DNA of 64,000 nt from Candidatus Symbiopectobacterium sp. NZEC151 (GTDB lineage: Bacteria; Pseudomonadota; Gammaproteobacteria; Enterobacterales; Enterobacteriaceae): contig NZ_JAGFPE010000003.1 of the NCBI RefSeq assembly GCF_025962655.1, positions 186,001-250,000 of the forward strand, read 5' to 3'. Below the pieces are notes generated by a model. That model was given only the letters and a program-made list of their open reading frames with translations. It had not been told where the DNA came from and ran no database searches. Every line of letters begins with the position of its first letter. Positions within the stretch are counted from its first letter, which is position 1. A program made the position numbers and the translations under genes. This document shows positions 1 to 11,991 of this stretch, one piece after another.

Positions 1-95
1 GAGTCAAACACCCGAATAACCAGAAACGTCAATGCAATGGCTAACACGATAACAACAACATATTTAATCGTGCGTCGAATGATACGAACAGGCAT
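1..95 (-). CDS. Membrane-anchored protein, N-terminal fragment (cut by window edge)
   Basis: A reading frame enters from the left edge on the minus strand. Its first 31 residues are visible: a basic N-terminus (MPVRIIRRTIK) followed by about 18 hydrophobic residues ending near a second Arg, the pattern of an uncleaved signal anchor or first membrane span. I chose the ATG at 95 because a GGGGG run lies about five bases upstream; an adjacent ATG at 98 sits too close to it. The rest lies outside the window, so no family can be assigned. Confidence 0.5.
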   Translation of the reverse strand, partial: MPVRIIRRTIKYVVVIVLAIALTFLVIRVFD

Positions 96-397
96 CATTG
101 CCCCCTTATTATTAGCGCTTTTATTTTGGTTTTTACTTTGCAGAATGCATTGCGCACACTGCGTTGAGGGAAGCCCCGTCAAACTGATTATTTCGTGCCC
201 TGACTATAACGATAGTCGACAATCTACCCGCCCGAAAGGTCTGTTATCAGACGGAACAGTCAGTGCCAAAGGGACATCATCGCGGAATAAAGCGTGTAAA
301 TTCTCACCAGCATCCCCTACAATGAGCCGGTTTTGTTTGACTGCGCAGTGTTTGCTACAGCCGCGTTTGACACATCAATGGATGTAAGGTGGTTTTG
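96..397. other. Intergenic region between divergent genes, no gene seen
   Basis: About 300 bases separate the minus-strand membrane protein from the plus-strand HD-domain gene. An open frame crosses it, but it overlaps the start of the membrane protein, has no ribosome binding site and shows no family resemblance. It presumably carries both promoters; I see no convincing -35/-10 pair. Confidence 0.4.
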
Positions 398-1006
398 ATG
401 TCCCTGGCTTTACCCACTCTCGAGTTCGGTGCGCTGACCGAAGTAGTTGGTTTCCTGATGGAAATTGATAAGCTAAAAAGCGTACAGCGTCGTTCAAAAA
501 TCATCGGTAGTTCCCGTCACGAAGATTCCGCAGAGCACAGTTGGCACTTTGCCGTTGCCGCGATGAGCCTGGCACCTTATGCCAGTCAGGACGTGGATAT
601 TCAGCGCGTGATTCAAATGGCCTTGGTACACGATATCGTCGAGATCGACGCTGGCGATGTGATGGTCTACGATCTGAGCGCTCGAGAAGCGATTCAGGCG
701 CAGGAAGAAGCCGCCGCCGTTCGATTGTTTGGCCTGCTGCCCGAGCCACAACACCAACATTTCCTGCAACTGTGGCAGGAATATGAAGCGGGTAACACCG
801 CGAACGCGCGCTTTGCGCTGATGATCGACCGCATTTTACCGATCCTGATGAACCTGCATAACAGTGGGCAAAGCTGGGTCGAAAACGGTATCCGACTGGA
901 GCAAGTAATAGGACGCGCCAGCTTTATCGCCGAGATCAATCCCGAGCTGTGGCGCTATCTGAAAGATCATCTGGAAACGGCGCAGGCCAAAGGGTGGTTG
1001 GGGTAA
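398..1006 (+). CDS. HD-domain phosphohydrolase, YfbR/HDDC2-like nucleotidase family
   Basis: A 202-residue soluble protein of the HD superfamily (COG1896-like), which includes 5'-deoxynucleotidases. The metal-binding signatures are in order: a His in the RHEDSAEHSWH stretch (EHSWH near residue 45), the HD pair in ALVHDIVEIDAGD near residue 75, and a later Asp in MIDRILPIL near residue 140. I chose the ATG at 398 because AAGGTGG ends five bases upstream; an in-frame GTG at 389 lies inside that Shine-Dalgarno. A bidirectional terminator follows, so it is probably monocistronic. A role in dephosphorylating deoxyribonucleoside monophosphates is inferred from the family. YfbR proper is a related but distinct protein, so I give no symbol. 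Confidence 0.8.
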   Translation: MSLALPTLEFGALTEVVGFLMEIDKLKSVQRRSKIIGSSRHEDSAEHSWHFAVAAMSLAPYASQDVDIQRVIQMALVHDIVEIDAGDVMVYDLSAREAIQAQEEAAAVRLFGLLPEPQHQHFLQLWQEYEAGNTANARFALMIDRILPILMNLHNSGQSWVENGIRLEQVIGRASFIAEINPELWRYLKDHLETAQAKGWLG

Positions 1007-1040
1007 TTTTCCGGCTTGCCCGATAAAAGCAGCTCGATAA

Positions 1041-1064
1041 AAAACCCGCCATTCAGCGGGTTTT
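1041..1064. terminator. Bidirectional rho-independent terminator between the HD gene and gcvP
   Basis: AAAACCCGC and GCGGGTTTT form a perfect 9-bp stem around a 6-base loop, with A and T runs on both sides. It lies between convergent genes and can serve both. Confidence 0.85.
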
Positions 1065-1081
1065 CATTTTTATAACGTCAA

Positions 1082-3955
<2,874 letters not shown>

Positions 3956-4061
3956 TAGGGGGATTTCCTGCTTCAAGCAATGGTTAGAACGTTCATAGCA
4001 AACTACAAGTGCGAACGCGGTAGACGGCGCTCAACGTCTTACAGGCTGATAAATCGATTTA

Positions 4062-4091
4062 CCCCGTGATGCGCGGAAAGCCATCACGGGG
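4062..4091. other. Perfect hairpin in the gcvH-gcvP spacer
   Basis: CCCCGTGATG (4062-4071) pairs perfectly with CATCACGGGG (4082-4091) around a ten-base loop, starting eight bases after the gcvH stop. No T run follows on the minus strand, so it is more likely an mRNA-stabilising or partial attenuation structure than a full terminator. Confidence 0.6.
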
Positions 4092-4099
4092 CAACAAGG

Positions 4100-4495
4100 T
4101 TATTCGTCTTCTTCTAACAGCGCCTGATAAGCCGCAGCATCCAGCAATTCGTTCAATTCGCTTTCATCAGACGCTTTGATGCTAAACAGCCACCCATCGG
4201 CATAAGGCGCACTGTTGACCAGCTCCGGCTGTCCTTCCAGCGCATCGTTCACTGCCACGATCTCACCGCTCAATGGCGCGTAGATATCTGAGGCGGCTTT
4301 GACCGACTCGGCGACAGCGCAGTCGTCACCCATCGCAACCTGCGTACCGACGTCAGGCAAATCGACGAAAACCATATCTCCCAACAGCTCCTGGGCATGT
4401 TCGGTGATACCAACACGATAGACACCCTCGCCTTCGGCCTGGACCCACTCATGGGATGAGGTGTATTTCAATGCGTTTGGAATTGTGCTGCTCAT
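4100..4495 (-). CDS. gcvH: Glycine cleavage system H protein (lipoyl carrier)
   Basis: A 131-residue lipoyl carrier that shuttles the aminomethyl group between the P, T and L proteins. The lipoylation site is Lys66 in AESVKAASD, and the family block [17 protein letters not shown] is intact. The ATG at 4495 is preceded by AAGGAGAG and gives the usual [18 protein letters not shown]-terminus; a longer frame would add 15 residues without a binding site. It lies between gcvT and gcvP with 133- and 144-base spacers. GcvA, Lrp and PurR regulation is known for this operon in E. coli but was not seen here. Confidence 0.97.
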   Translation of the reverse strand: MSSTIPNALKYTSSHEWVQAEGEGVYRVGITEHAQELLGDMVFVDLPDVGTQVAMGDDCAVAESVKAASDIYAPLSGEIVAVNDALEGQPELVNSAPYADGWLFSIKASDESELNELLDAAAYQALLEEDE

Positions 4496-4628
4496 TGCCC
4501 TACTCTCCTTAAAATCGCTTCGTCGTATCGAATCGCGCAATACCCGCCTTGCTGCAACGCGCAGGCGTTTGGGTATATATCGCGCTAACGTTAATCAATA
4601 AATAATCATGGTCACATCGGGCACGGCG

Positions 4629-5723
4629 TCAAACCAGCGCCTTGCCGCCGCGAATAAATACCGGTTTAGTCACCTCTACGGGCACTTCGCGCTGGCGAAT
4701 TTGCACCAACGCCGTTTCACCAATACCCTGCGGCACGCGAGCCAGTGCAATACTGAAGCCCAGCGTGGGAGAAAAGGTCCCGCTGGTTATCATGCCTTCC
4801 TGTACCGTGCCACTCGCATCGGTAAAGCGCACCGGCATTTCATGGCGCAGCACCCCTTTTTCGCGCAGCACCAATCCAACCAACTGCTCAGTGCCTTCGC
4901 TGCGTTGGTGGGTCAGCGCTTGCCGACCAATAAAATCACGCTCTTCCGGTTGCCAGGCGATGGTCCAGCCCATATTGGCGGCCAGCGGCGAAACGCCTTC
5001 GTCCATGTCCTGACCATAAAGATTCATGCCCGCTTCGAGGCGCAACGTATCACGCGCACCGAGGCCGCACGGCTGCACTCCAGCCGCCAGCAGCTGTTGC
5101 CAGAACGTCACCGCCTGCTCTGCGGGCAGGGCGATTTCATAGCCTGACTCACCGGTATACCCGGTGGTAGCAATAAAATAGTCGCCGGTTTGTACACCGA
5201 AAAAGGGTTTCATACCCGCCGTTGCCGCGCGCTGTTCCGCACTGAGCAACGCCTGCACTTTCTCTTGTGCCAACGGCCCTTGCACGGCAATCAACGCCAG
5301 TTCGTCGCGTTCCTGCCACTCCACGTTAAACGCTTTGGCATGTTCGGCGATCCAGGCCAGATCTTTCTCCCGCGTGGCGGAGTTCACCACCAGCCGGAAA
5401 TGCGTTTCAGTCAAAAAGTAGACGATGAGATCGTCAATGACGCCACCCGAGGCGTTTAACATCCCGGTATAAAGCGCCTTGCCCGGTTGCGTGAGTTTGG
5501 CAACGTCATTCGCCAGCAGATAACGCAGGAATTCGCGTACGCGCGGGCCGAGTAAATCCACAATGGTCATGTGCGACACATCGAACATGCCTGCATGACG
5601 TCTAACGCTGTGATGTTCATCCAACTGTGAGCCGTAGTGCAGCGGCATCATCCAGCCGTGAAAGTCGACCATCTTCGCGCCATCGGCTACATGTTGCTGA
5701 TACAACGGAGTTTGCTGTGTCAT
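4629..5723 (-). CDS. gcvT: Aminomethyltransferase, T protein of the glycine cleavage system
   Basis: GcvT transfers the methylene group from aminomethyl-GcvH to tetrahydrofolate and releases ammonia. The protein is 364 residues, identical in length to the E. coli enzyme. It shows the family N-terminus ([19 protein letters not shown]), the folate-binding region around MFDVSHM, and [12 protein letters not shown]. The ATG at 5723 follows GGGAG five bases upstream. It is first in the gcvTHP operon. The roughly 120 bases upstream lack the conserved core of a glycine riboswitch, so control is probably by GcvA-type regulation, as in other enterobacteria. Confidence 0.97.
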   Translation of the reverse strand: MTQQTPLYQQHVADGAKMVDFHGWMMPLHYGSQLDEHHSVRRHAGMFDVSHMTIVDLLGPRVREFLRYLLANDVAKLTQPGKALYTGMLNASGGVIDDLIVYFLTETHFRLVVNSATREKDLAWIAEHAKAFNVEWQERDELALIAVQGPLAQEKVQALLSAEQRAATAGMKPFFGVQTGDYFIATTGYTGESGYEIALPAEQAVTFWQQLLAAGVQPCGLGARDTLRLEAGMNLYGQDMDEGVSPLAANMGWTIAWQPEERDFIGRQALTHQRSEGTEQLVGLVLREKGVLRHEMPVRFTDASGTVQEGMITSGTFSPTLGFSIALARVPQGIGETALVQIRQREVPVEVTKPVFIRGGKALV

Positions 5724-6343
5724 TTTTTCTCCCGAACCTCTCCTTGCAAACGGCGCGAATCACGCCACGCAAACGCTTTCTTTGCGTTGAACTTACCACC
5801 TCTTCCACAGGGCTACCACACCCTCTGTCATAAGTTAAACTATATATCAGCCGTGAAAGACAAAAAGAGTGCCAGAGCACAAGGCAACGAAAATCGCCAA
5901 ATTAAAATCATTAATTAGGATAAAAAACCAATAATATGGATTTAAAACAAAAATAATGACACAAATATTCGCATCGTTAGAGAATGATCGCCACAGCGAT
6001 ATTTGCAATGGATTAGTTTTTATAATGCAAAAAAATAGCTGGAATTAGAATATTTCAACCAAAGGCTACGGTTATGCCGCGGTGCCAAAAACGCTAAAGA
6101 TGACGACGATCACACCCACCTTGCGCTCACTGCCACCGCGTCACCGACGATGGCAACGAGGGGAAGGCAATTCCCCTGTCACGTATCCATACTGATTGAA
6201 TGGGTAATATCTATTTATCAGCGATCCATCACGGTCTTTCCGTTGTTGATGGCATAGAAGCTAACGCTATGAAGATTAACGTTTCGCGCCTTGAGGGCGT
6301 TTCCAGCCCCGACCGCTTGCGCCACCCAACCCTTTTCAGCATC
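5724..6343. other. Long intergenic region upstream of gcvT, no gene seen
   Basis: About 620 bases between divergent gcvT and fucO. The half near gcvT is AT-rich, especially 5880-6060, and probably holds the gcv promoter and Lrp/GcvA sites. A 7-bp hairpin (AGGGGAA/TTCCCCT, 6159-6177) has no T run. A 70-codon plus-strand frame from 6200 runs into the ERIC element, resembles nothing known and is not called. Confidence 0.5.
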
Positions 6344-6469
<126 letters not shown>

Positions 6470-6501
6470 CTTAAAATCAAAATGTTATGGAGAATACGAC
6501 G

Positions 6502-7653
6502 ATGACCCAAAGAATGATCCTTAACGAAACCTCGTATTTTGGTGCGGGGGCGATTAACCATATCGTGGAAGAGATAACCCGGCGTGGTTTCCACAAAGCA
6601 CTGGTGGTTACCGACAAAGACCTGGTGAAATATGGTGTGGTGAGTAAAGTCATCACCCTGCTCGATCAGGCGGGCCTGCCCTACGAGGTTTATGATGACG
6701 TGGTGCCTAACCCCACTATCCGCGTGGTGACCGCAGGCATTGAGCGCTATAAGGCCGCGCAGGCCGATTACCTGATCGCCATTGGCGGCGGTTCGCCGCA
6801 GGACACCTGTAAAGCGATTGGTATCATCATCAACAACCCGGAATATGCCGATGTGCGCAGTCTGGAAGGCGTTGCGCCTACGCGCCGCCCCAGCGTACCG
6901 ATTTTCGCCATCCCGACCACCGCAGGCACCGCTGCCGAGGTCACGATTAACTACGTGATCACCGATGAAGAAAAACGGCGCAAGTTCGTCTGCGTCGATC
7001 CGCACGACATTCCTATCGTCTCGTTTATCGATGCCAACATGATGGCTAGCATGCCCGCCTCACTGAAGGCGGCAACCGGCCTGGATGCCCTGACGCACGC
7101 GATTGAAGGCTTTACCACCAAAGGCGCATGGGAACTGACCGACATGCTACATCTGAAAGCTATCGAGATCATCAGCCGTTCGCTGCGCGATTCCGTTGCG
7201 GGCAATGCCGCAGGGGTGGAAGCGATGGCGCTGGGACAGTATGTCGCAGGCATGGGTTTCTCGAACGTGGGATTAGGATTAGTACACGGTATGGCGCACC
7301 CGCTGGGCGCTTTCTATGACACCCCGCACGGCGTAGCAAACGCGATCCTGCTGCCGCATATCATGGCATTCAACGCTGATTACACCGGCGACAAGTTCCG
7401 CCAAATCGCGGTAGCGATGGGCGTCGAGGGCGCACAACAGATGCCGATCGCCCAAGCGCGGGAAGCCGCCATTGCCGCCGTGAAGCAGCTGTCTCAGGAT
7501 GTGGATATCCCGGCACGTCTGCGTCAGGTGGGCATGAAGGAAGAGGATATTCCGGCGTTGGCGCAGGCTGCCTTCGACGACGTTTGCACTGGCGGCAACC
7601 CACGTGATGTCACACTGGAGCAAATCAAGGCGCTATATCAGTCTATCTACTGA
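6502..7653 (+). CDS. fucO: Lactaldehyde reductase / 1,2-propanediol oxidoreductase, iron-dependent alcohol dehydrogenase
   Basis: A 383-residue group III Fe-dependent alcohol dehydrogenase that interconverts L-lactaldehyde and L-1,2-propanediol with NAD(H). It is very close to E. coli FucO along its whole length, with blocks such as YLIAIGGGSPQDTCKAIG (nucleotide binding), PTTAGTAAEVTINYVI and CVDPHDIP. The iron ligands fall in SFIDANMM, HGMAHPLG and TPHGVANAI. I chose the ATG at 6502 because TGGAG lies about nine bases upstream; an in-frame ATG at 6487 lacks a binding site. No other fucose or rhamnose genes are nearby, so it stands alone between an ERIC element and its own terminator. Confidence 0.9.
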   Translation: MTQRMILNETSYFGAGAINHIVEEITRRGFHKALVVTDKDLVKYGVVSKVITLLDQAGLPYEVYDDVVPNPTIRVVTAGIERYKAAQADYLIAIGGGSPQDTCKAIGIIINNPEYADVRSLEGVAPTRRPSVPIFAIPTTAGTAAEVTINYVITDEEKRRKFVCVDPHDIPIVSFIDANMMASMPASLKAATGLDALTHAIEGFTTKGAWELTDMLHLKAIEIISRSLRDSVAGNAAGVEAMALGQYVAGMGFSNVGLGLVHGMAHPLGAFYDTPHGVANAILLPHIMAFNADYTGDKFRQIAVAMGVEGAQQMPIAQAREAAIAAVKQLSQDVDIPARLRQVGMKEEDIPALAQAAFDDVCTGGNPRDVTLEQIKALYQSIY

Positions 7654-7689
7654 TTCCCTCCCCCCGCAATTTCCCTCACTATTTCCCTG

Positions 7690-7713
7690 CCCCGGCATCG
7701 CTTGCCGGGGTTT
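7690..7713 (+). terminator. Terminator downstream of fucO
   Basis: CCCCGGCA and TGCCGGGG form an 8-bp stem with a 5-base loop, followed by only three T residues. It lies 37 bases after the fucO stop. Confidence 0.7.
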
Positions 7714-7746
7714 ACGCCCGCTCGTAAATGATATAAATTCACATAT

Positions 7747-7765
7747 GATATTGGTTATCATTATC
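7747..7765. promoter_or_regulatory. Fur box upstream of the yjjZ-like gene
   Basis: GATATTGGTTATCATTATC matches 16 of 19 positions of the Fur consensus (GATAATGATAATCATTATC). It sits 37 bases before the start codon of the small membrane protein gene, implying repression under iron sufficiency. Confidence 0.8.
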
Positions 7766-7801
7766 AATCATGAGTTTCATCATCCATAGAGGAGCGCAGC
7801 C

Positions 7802-8092
7802 ATGCTGACCGCAATGATTACCGCATGCGGGTTATGGAGTGCCAGCTGGTGTCTGGGTAAACGCCTGAGCAGTGCCTGGGGCATTCTGCTGCCTGCCGCA
7901 CTGATGCCGTTGCTTGCGCTGCTCGATCTTCAACTCAACAGTTGGAAGCTGATTGTAGCGATTGCACTGCTGGCGACCGCCGTCATGCTGTTCCATCCTC
8001 GCTTGCGTCATTACCTGCTGCTGCCTTCCTGCGTCGCGCTGGCTGGCGGATTAAGCGCATTGGTAGTGGCTTTTCAAACGACGTGGCCGTAA
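7802..8092 (+). CDS. yjjZ: Small membrane protein, DUF1435 / YjjZ-like
   Basis: A 96-residue hydrophobic protein with about three predicted membrane segments: roughly residues 20-40, 48-63 and 74-92. AGGAG precedes the ATG at 7802. The setting resembles E. coli, where the Fur-controlled yjjZ lies between fhuF and the leuQPV tRNA genes; here the gene sits beside three tRNA-Leu genes and has a strong Fur box. The assignment rests on that context, size and hydrophobic pattern rather than on a recognised motif. Function is unknown; a link to iron starvation is inferred from the Fur box. Confidence 0.65.
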   Translation: MLTAMITACGLWSASWCLGKRLSSAWGILLPAALMPLLALLDLQLNSWKLIVAIALLATAVMLFHPRLRHYLLLPSCVALAGGLSALVVAFQTTWP

Positions 8093-8163
8093 CGGGCAAA
8101 CAGCACCGGGAAAACGTGTTGATCAGTACAAGAGAATAAAAAGAAGGGAAAAGCATTGAGAAA

Positions 8164-8249
8164 TGGTGCGAAGAGAGGGACTTGAACCCTCACGTCCAAA
8201 GGACACTAACACCTGAAGCTAGCGCGTCTACCAATTCCGCCACCTTCGC
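8164..8249 (-). tRNA. leuV: tRNA-Leu (anticodon CAG), third of tandem array
   Basis: An 86-base gene with encoded CCA. It shows the acceptor stem GCGAAGG pairing with TCTTCGC, the D-loop GGTAGA, anticodon CAG in CTTCAGG, a long class II variable arm and TTCAAGTCC. It closely matches the E. coli leuQPV sequences. It differs from the two upstream copies by one base in the variable-arm loop (TTT rather than TTC). The symbol is by position and uncertain. Confidence 0.97.
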
Positions 8250-8283
8250 ACTGGGTACTGCTCTGTTGTTTGCCACGCACACA

Positions 8284-8369
8284 TGGTGCGAAGAGAGGGA
8301 CTTGAACCCTCACGTCCGAAGGACACTAACACCTGAAGCTAGCGCGTCTACCAATTCCGCCACCTTCGC
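8284..8369 (-). tRNA. leuP: tRNA-Leu (anticodon CAG), second of tandem array
   Basis: Identical in sequence to the copy at 8419-8504. It has encoded CCA, class II variable arm and anticodon CAG. It is separated from its neighbours by 34 and 49 bases, so the three are probably processed from one transcript. Confidence 0.97.
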
Positions 8370-8418
8370 AGATGCTATGCGAGACAAACCGTTGTGTTGA
8401 TAACACATGTGGTGATGT

Positions 8419-8504
8419 TGGTGCGAAGAGAGGGACTTGAACCCTCACGTCCGAAGGACACTAACACCTGAAGCTAGCGCGTCTACCAATTCCGCCACCT
8501 TCGC
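8419..8504 (-). tRNA. leuQ: tRNA-Leu (anticodon CAG), first of tandem array
   Basis: Promoter-proximal copy of the array. It is an 86-base class II tRNA with encoded CCA and anticodon CAG, reading the common CUG codon. A strong promoter lies upstream. Confidence 0.97.
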
Positions 8505-8545
8505 AACGCCGTCACACGATCTGCATCGTGCCACCACGGGGGCGA

Positions 8546-8573
8546 ATTCTAGAGATTTTCTCAACAACGTCAA
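8546..8573 (-). promoter_or_regulatory. Sigma-70 promoter of the tRNA-Leu operon
   Basis: On the minus strand, TTGACG (8573-8568) and TAGAAT (8551-8546) are separated by 16 bases. They are followed by a GC-rich discriminator (CGCCCCC) typical of stringently controlled stable-RNA promoters. The leader to the first tRNA is about 35 bases. Confidence 0.8.
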
Positions 8574-8625
8574 TGATTATTTCCGCTTGGGCGCTGGGTT
8601 TGCTGCAAAAATCGTCATATTGGCC

Positions 8626-9534
8626 TTATAACGGACGCGCGAAGCACTCCCGCAGCCAATCGATAAACACGCTGACGCGCGGAGCAAGGAAATGCCCGGC
8701 AGGGTACATGATATACAACGGCATATCCGGTGGCGGCATCTCAGGCAGAATCTCCACCAGTTCGCCGCTTTCCAGCCAGTGTCGCACGCCATAGCGCGGA
8801 GACTGGATCAGCCCCAACCCGGCGCGACAGGCTGCCACGTAGACATCCGCCCCGCTGACATCAATCTGACTGTGTAGGGTACGCTGCTCGCACACCCCCT
8901 GCGACATAAAATCCAGCGGATAGTGGCGGGTGGTACGCTGAGAGAAATAGCCTACCGCCTGGTGTGTGGCTAAATCATCCAGCGTTTGCGGCATACCATA
9001 GCGCTTAATATAGGCTGCGGAGGCGCAGGTTACCTGCTCCAACGCGGGCAGATGGCGCGCAATCAACGACTCATCTTCCACCTGCCAGGCGCGTAGCACG
9101 CAGTCTACGCCTTCGCGCAGCACATCAATCGCTGCATCATTGGCGCTCAGGCACAGCGTAATCTCGGGGTAGCGCTGATAAAACTGCGGCAGTGCGGGAA
9201 TCACAATCTCGCGCGCCAGCGAGTGCGGCATATCGACGCGAATTCGCCCGGAAGGACGCAATTTCTGGCGTGAGAACAACGTATCCGTTTCGTCTATTTC
9301 CGCCAGCAACCGCAGGCAGCGCTGGTAGTAAATCTCGCCTTCAGCCGTCACCTGTACCTGGCGCGTGGTGCGCAGCAACAACCGGACACCAAGGCGAGCC
9401 TCGAGCCGTTTGATGGTATGGCTGACGGTGGCACGCGGCAAATTCAGTTTTTCGGCTGCCCGACTGAAATTGCCCAGTTCGATAATTCGCACAAAGGTAC
9501 GCATCGCCTGAATATGGTCCATCAACACCGCCAT
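8626..9534 (-). CDS. LysR-family transcriptional regulator
   Basis: A 302-residue LysR regulator. It has an N-terminal winged helix-turn-helix (MDHIQAMRTFVRIIELGNFS, then AAEKLNLPRATVSHTIKRLE), followed by a periplasmic-binding-like effector domain from about residue 95 (GRIRVDMPHSLAREI). The start is uncertain: ATG at 9534 or 9522, neither with a good binding site. Longer forms overlap the divergent gene's leader. The roughly 100-base divergent spacer to the aldo-keto reductase suggests that it controls that gene; this is inference. The inducer is unknown. Confidence 0.88.
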   Translation of the reverse strand: MAVLMDHIQAMRTFVRIIELGNFSRAAEKLNLPRATVSHTIKRLEARLGVRLLLRTTRQVQVTAEGEIYYQRCLRLLAEIDETDTLFSRQKLRPSGRIRVDMPHSLAREIVIPALPQFYQRYPEITLCLSANDAAIDVLREGVDCVLRAWQVEDESLIARHLPALEQVTCASAAYIKRYGMPQTLDDLATHQAVGYFSQRTTRHYPLDFMSQGVCEQRTLHSQIDVSGADVYVAACRAGLGLIQSPRYGVRHWLESGELVEILPEMPPPDMPLYIMYPAGHFLAPRVSVFIDWLRECFARPL

Positions 9535-9634
9535 TGTTGGTGATTTTTGAACAGTGTTGCACATTATCCGCCATTTATCTTTATTCCCTGAACAATCACA
9601 CTGCATCCATCTTACGAGCGAGGGAGAACACACA

Positions 9635-10633
9635 ATGCAACAACGTCAACTTGGCAAAACGGGACCGCTGGTTTCCAGCATCGGGCTTGGCTGCATGGGC
9701 ATGAGTGATTTTTACTCGACCGCGCAGGATGAAAAAGAGGCGATCGCCACGCTGCACCGCGCACTGGAACTGGGCGTTACCCTGCTGGATACCGCCGATA
9801 TGTACGGCCCGCACACCAATGAAGCGTTGGTCGGGCGCGCCATCAAAGGCAAACGTCAACAGGTGGTGCTTGCCACCAAATTCGGGATAATGCGCGATCC
9901 GAGCAACCCGCATGCTCGCGGTGTCTGTGGTCGCCCGGATTACGTGCGTCAGGCGGTCGAAGGCAGCCTGAAGCGTCTCGGCGTGGATGAGATCGACCTT
10001 TACTATCAGCACCGCGTCGATCCGAGCGTACCGATTGAAGAGACCGTCGGTGCATTGAGCGATTTGGTCAGCGCAGGCAAGATCCGCTATATCGGATTAA
10101 GTGAAGCGCCGGTTTCGTTGCTGGAGCGAGCGCACCGCGAACACCCGATTACCGCACTGCAAACGGAATATTCGCTCTGGACGCGCGATGTGGAAGCGGA
10201 GATCCTCCCGGCGTGTCGTCGGTTGGGCATTGGTTTTGTGCCCTATAGCCCGCTTGGGCGTGGCTTTCTGAGCGGTACGTTACGCAGCCCGGAAGATTTG
10301 GCACCGGACGATTTCCGCCGCAGCAACCCGCGCTTTATGGGGGACAACTTTGCCAAAAACCTGGCGCTGGTTGAGCAGGTAGAAAAACTGGCGCAGGTGA
10401 AAGGCGTCACCCCTTCGCAGTTGGCGCTGGCATGGGTGTTGGCGCAGGGTGATGATATCGTGCCGATTCCGGGCACCAAACGCCGCCGCTATCTGGAAGA
10501 GAATATCGCTGCGCTGGATGTTCAGCTAACCCAAGAAGAACTGGCAGCGATTGAAGCCATCTTCCCGTTCGCGGCCGCCGCGGGCGATCGTTACGGCACG
10601 GAGAGCATGGCTACCATTAACAATCTCCGCTAA
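9635..10633 (+). CDS. Aldo/keto reductase, AKR13-like
   Basis: A 332-residue NADPH-dependent aldo/keto reductase. The catalytic tetrad is visible: Asp and Tyr in [11 protein letters not shown], Lys in VVLATKFG, His in DLYYQHRVD. The C-terminal cofactor-binding region [16 protein letters not shown] is typical of the AKR13/YakC group. I chose the ATG at 9635 because GAGGGAG lies about eight bases upstream; an upstream frame adds 27 residues with no support. It is divergent from a LysR regulator that may control it. Family members reduce small aldehydes and ketones; the substrate cannot be told. Confidence 0.88.
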   Translation: MQQRQLGKTGPLVSSIGLGCMGMSDFYSTAQDEKEAIATLHRALELGVTLLDTADMYGPHTNEALVGRAIKGKRQQVVLATKFGIMRDPSNPHARGVCGRPDYVRQAVEGSLKRLGVDEIDLYYQHRVDPSVPIEETVGALSDLVSAGKIRYIGLSEAPVSLLERAHREHPITALQTEYSLWTRDVEAEILPACRRLGIGFVPYSPLGRGFLSGTLRSPEDLAPDDFRRSNPRFMGDNFAKNLALVEQVEKLAQVKGVTPSQLALAWVLAQGDDIVPIPGTKRRRYLEENIAALDVQLTQEELAAIEAIFPFAAAAGDRYGTESMATINNLR

Positions 10634-10667
10634 CAGCGCGTAACACTCAATACCAGTAGCAAAATTG

Positions 10668-10694
10668 CGGGCCTCTGAGTATCACTGAGGCCCG
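10668..10694. terminator. Hairpin between convergent aldo/keto reductase and rsmC
   Basis: CGGGCCTC pairs with GAGGCCCG around an 11-base loop, in the gap between two convergent stops. On the minus strand CAATTTTG follows. The T run is weak. Confidence 0.6.
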
Positions 10695-10701
10695 TACACG
10701 G

Positions 10702-11748
10702 TTAGCGCGCAGCCGGTTTGGCATGCTTGCTGGCGCGCGTTAATGTGGCCTGATACACCTTGAAGCGTCCGGTTTGCGCCAGCACTTCGTGATTACCGAA
10801 AGTGGCATCCAGCAAGGCCGGATACGGCAGGAAGGCGTTAGCGACAATGCGTAACTGTCCGCCGATATTCAAATGCTTGGGCGCTTCGCGAATCAGACGA
10901 TCGGCCGCACTCAGGCTGGTTTGCAAACCATCATGAAACGGTGGGTTGGAAACGATCAGGTCAAAACGCCCGGCGATATCCGAATAGACATCGCTGGCAA
11001 TCACATCACCTTCCAATTCGTTTAACGCAAGCGTGGCACGGCTGGTCAGCAACGCCGCCGCATTGACATCGCTCAGCGTCAAACGCAGTTTGGGCGACTG
11101 TTTTGCCAACACCGCCGCCACCACACCACTGCCGCTGGCGATATCCAGCACCTTGCCTTTCATGTGCGGCGCGAAGGTGGATAACAGCAGCGCACTGCCG
11201 ACATCGAGACCATCACGGCTAAAGACGCCGGGCAAGGTCGCAACCGGCACATCCTCAACGTAGTAACTGTCTTTCCAGTCATCGAGGTTAAACTCAGCGG
11301 CAGCCTCTAATTGACCATGATAAAGCCCACAGCGTCGCGCGCTGTCAATTTTAGTCATGGTGGCAAAGCCTTCAAGGATGCCTTCCGCGCTGCGCACACC
11401 GCTGCGGTTCTCACCCACCACAAAAATCTCGCTGCCCACGGCAAGATGCGACAGCAGGTCGGCGAGCTGGAACTGCGCTTCCTGTTTGCTCTTCGGCCAG
11501 TAGTAAATCAGGGTATCGCAGGCAGCCACCTGCTCAGCATCCACCAGCAAGCCAAACTGCGCGTTATCGCCCATGGTTTTGTTCAGCGGCAGCCAATGGT
11601 GATATTGCGTGAGATGCACGTGCACCTCCGCCGCGTCAAACTGCGCTGGTAACGTGTCTTGAATGTCGCCGGCAAACAGCACGCGGCGTGAAATAAATTC
11701 GTCACTGTGGCGCAGTATCACTTCACTGGCGGGGGTTAATGCTGACAT
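10702..11748 (-). CDS. rsmC: 16S rRNA (guanine-1207-N2)-methyltransferase
   Basis: RsmC methylates G1207 of 16S rRNA in the 30S subunit. From the ATG at 11748 (GAGGAG about ten bases upstream) the protein is 348 residues and starts [18 protein letters not shown], as in E. coli. It has the duplicated RsmC architecture, with a degenerate N-terminal half and an active C-terminal half. The active half carries the SAM-binding [17 protein letters not shown] and the catalytic NPPFHDG. A longer frame from 11766 would add six unsupported residues. In E. coli it is directly divergent from holD; here an exported chorismate mutase gene intervenes. Confidence 0.95.
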   Translation of the reverse strand: MSALTPASEVILRHSDEFISRRVLFAGDIQDTLPAQFDAAEVHVHLTQYHHWLPLNKTMGDNAQFGLLVDAEQVAACDTLIYYWPKSKQEAQFQLADLLSHLAVGSEIFVVGENRSGVRSAEGILEGFATMTKIDSARRCGLYHGQLEAAAEFNLDDWKDSYYVEDVPVATLPGVFSRDGLDVGSALLLSTFAPHMKGKVLDIASGSGVVAAVLAKQSPKLRLTLSDVNAAALLTSRATLALNELEGDVIASDVYSDIAGRFDLIVSNPPFHDGLQTSLSAADRLIREAPKHLNIGGQLRIVANAFLPYPALLDATFGNHEVLAQTGRFKVYQATLTRASKHAKPAAR

Positions 11749-11991
11749 CAGGTGTTCGCTCCTCAAAAATAGAACGGCGATTATACCCTAAATTATCCCG
11801 GTTGCAGGGGCGCAAAAGGCAACAATGCAAACACAGTTCAGTCGCCAGCCTTGAAGGTGACGCGCTGGTACAGGATATCGCTCTCTATTAAGCCAGCGTT
11901 TATCAACGCGTTTTGCTAACCCGCTATTATTCCCAGCGTTGGAGTCTGCATCGAAGACATATATCCCCCTTACAGCAAAAGGTGACGTTAA

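Noticed and set aside
37-387. 116-codon open frame at the left edge
   Set aside because: It overlaps the start of a minus-strand membrane protein with a good binding site, and itself lacks one.
5724-5880. Glycine riboswitch upstream of gcvT
   Set aside because: The GGAGAG element seen is the Shine-Dalgarno region of gcvT. The tandem aptamer core is absent.
8182-8631. Repeated short frames with NPHVxRTLTPEASASTNSATF
   Set aside because: They are translations of the antisense strand of the three tRNA-Leu genes.
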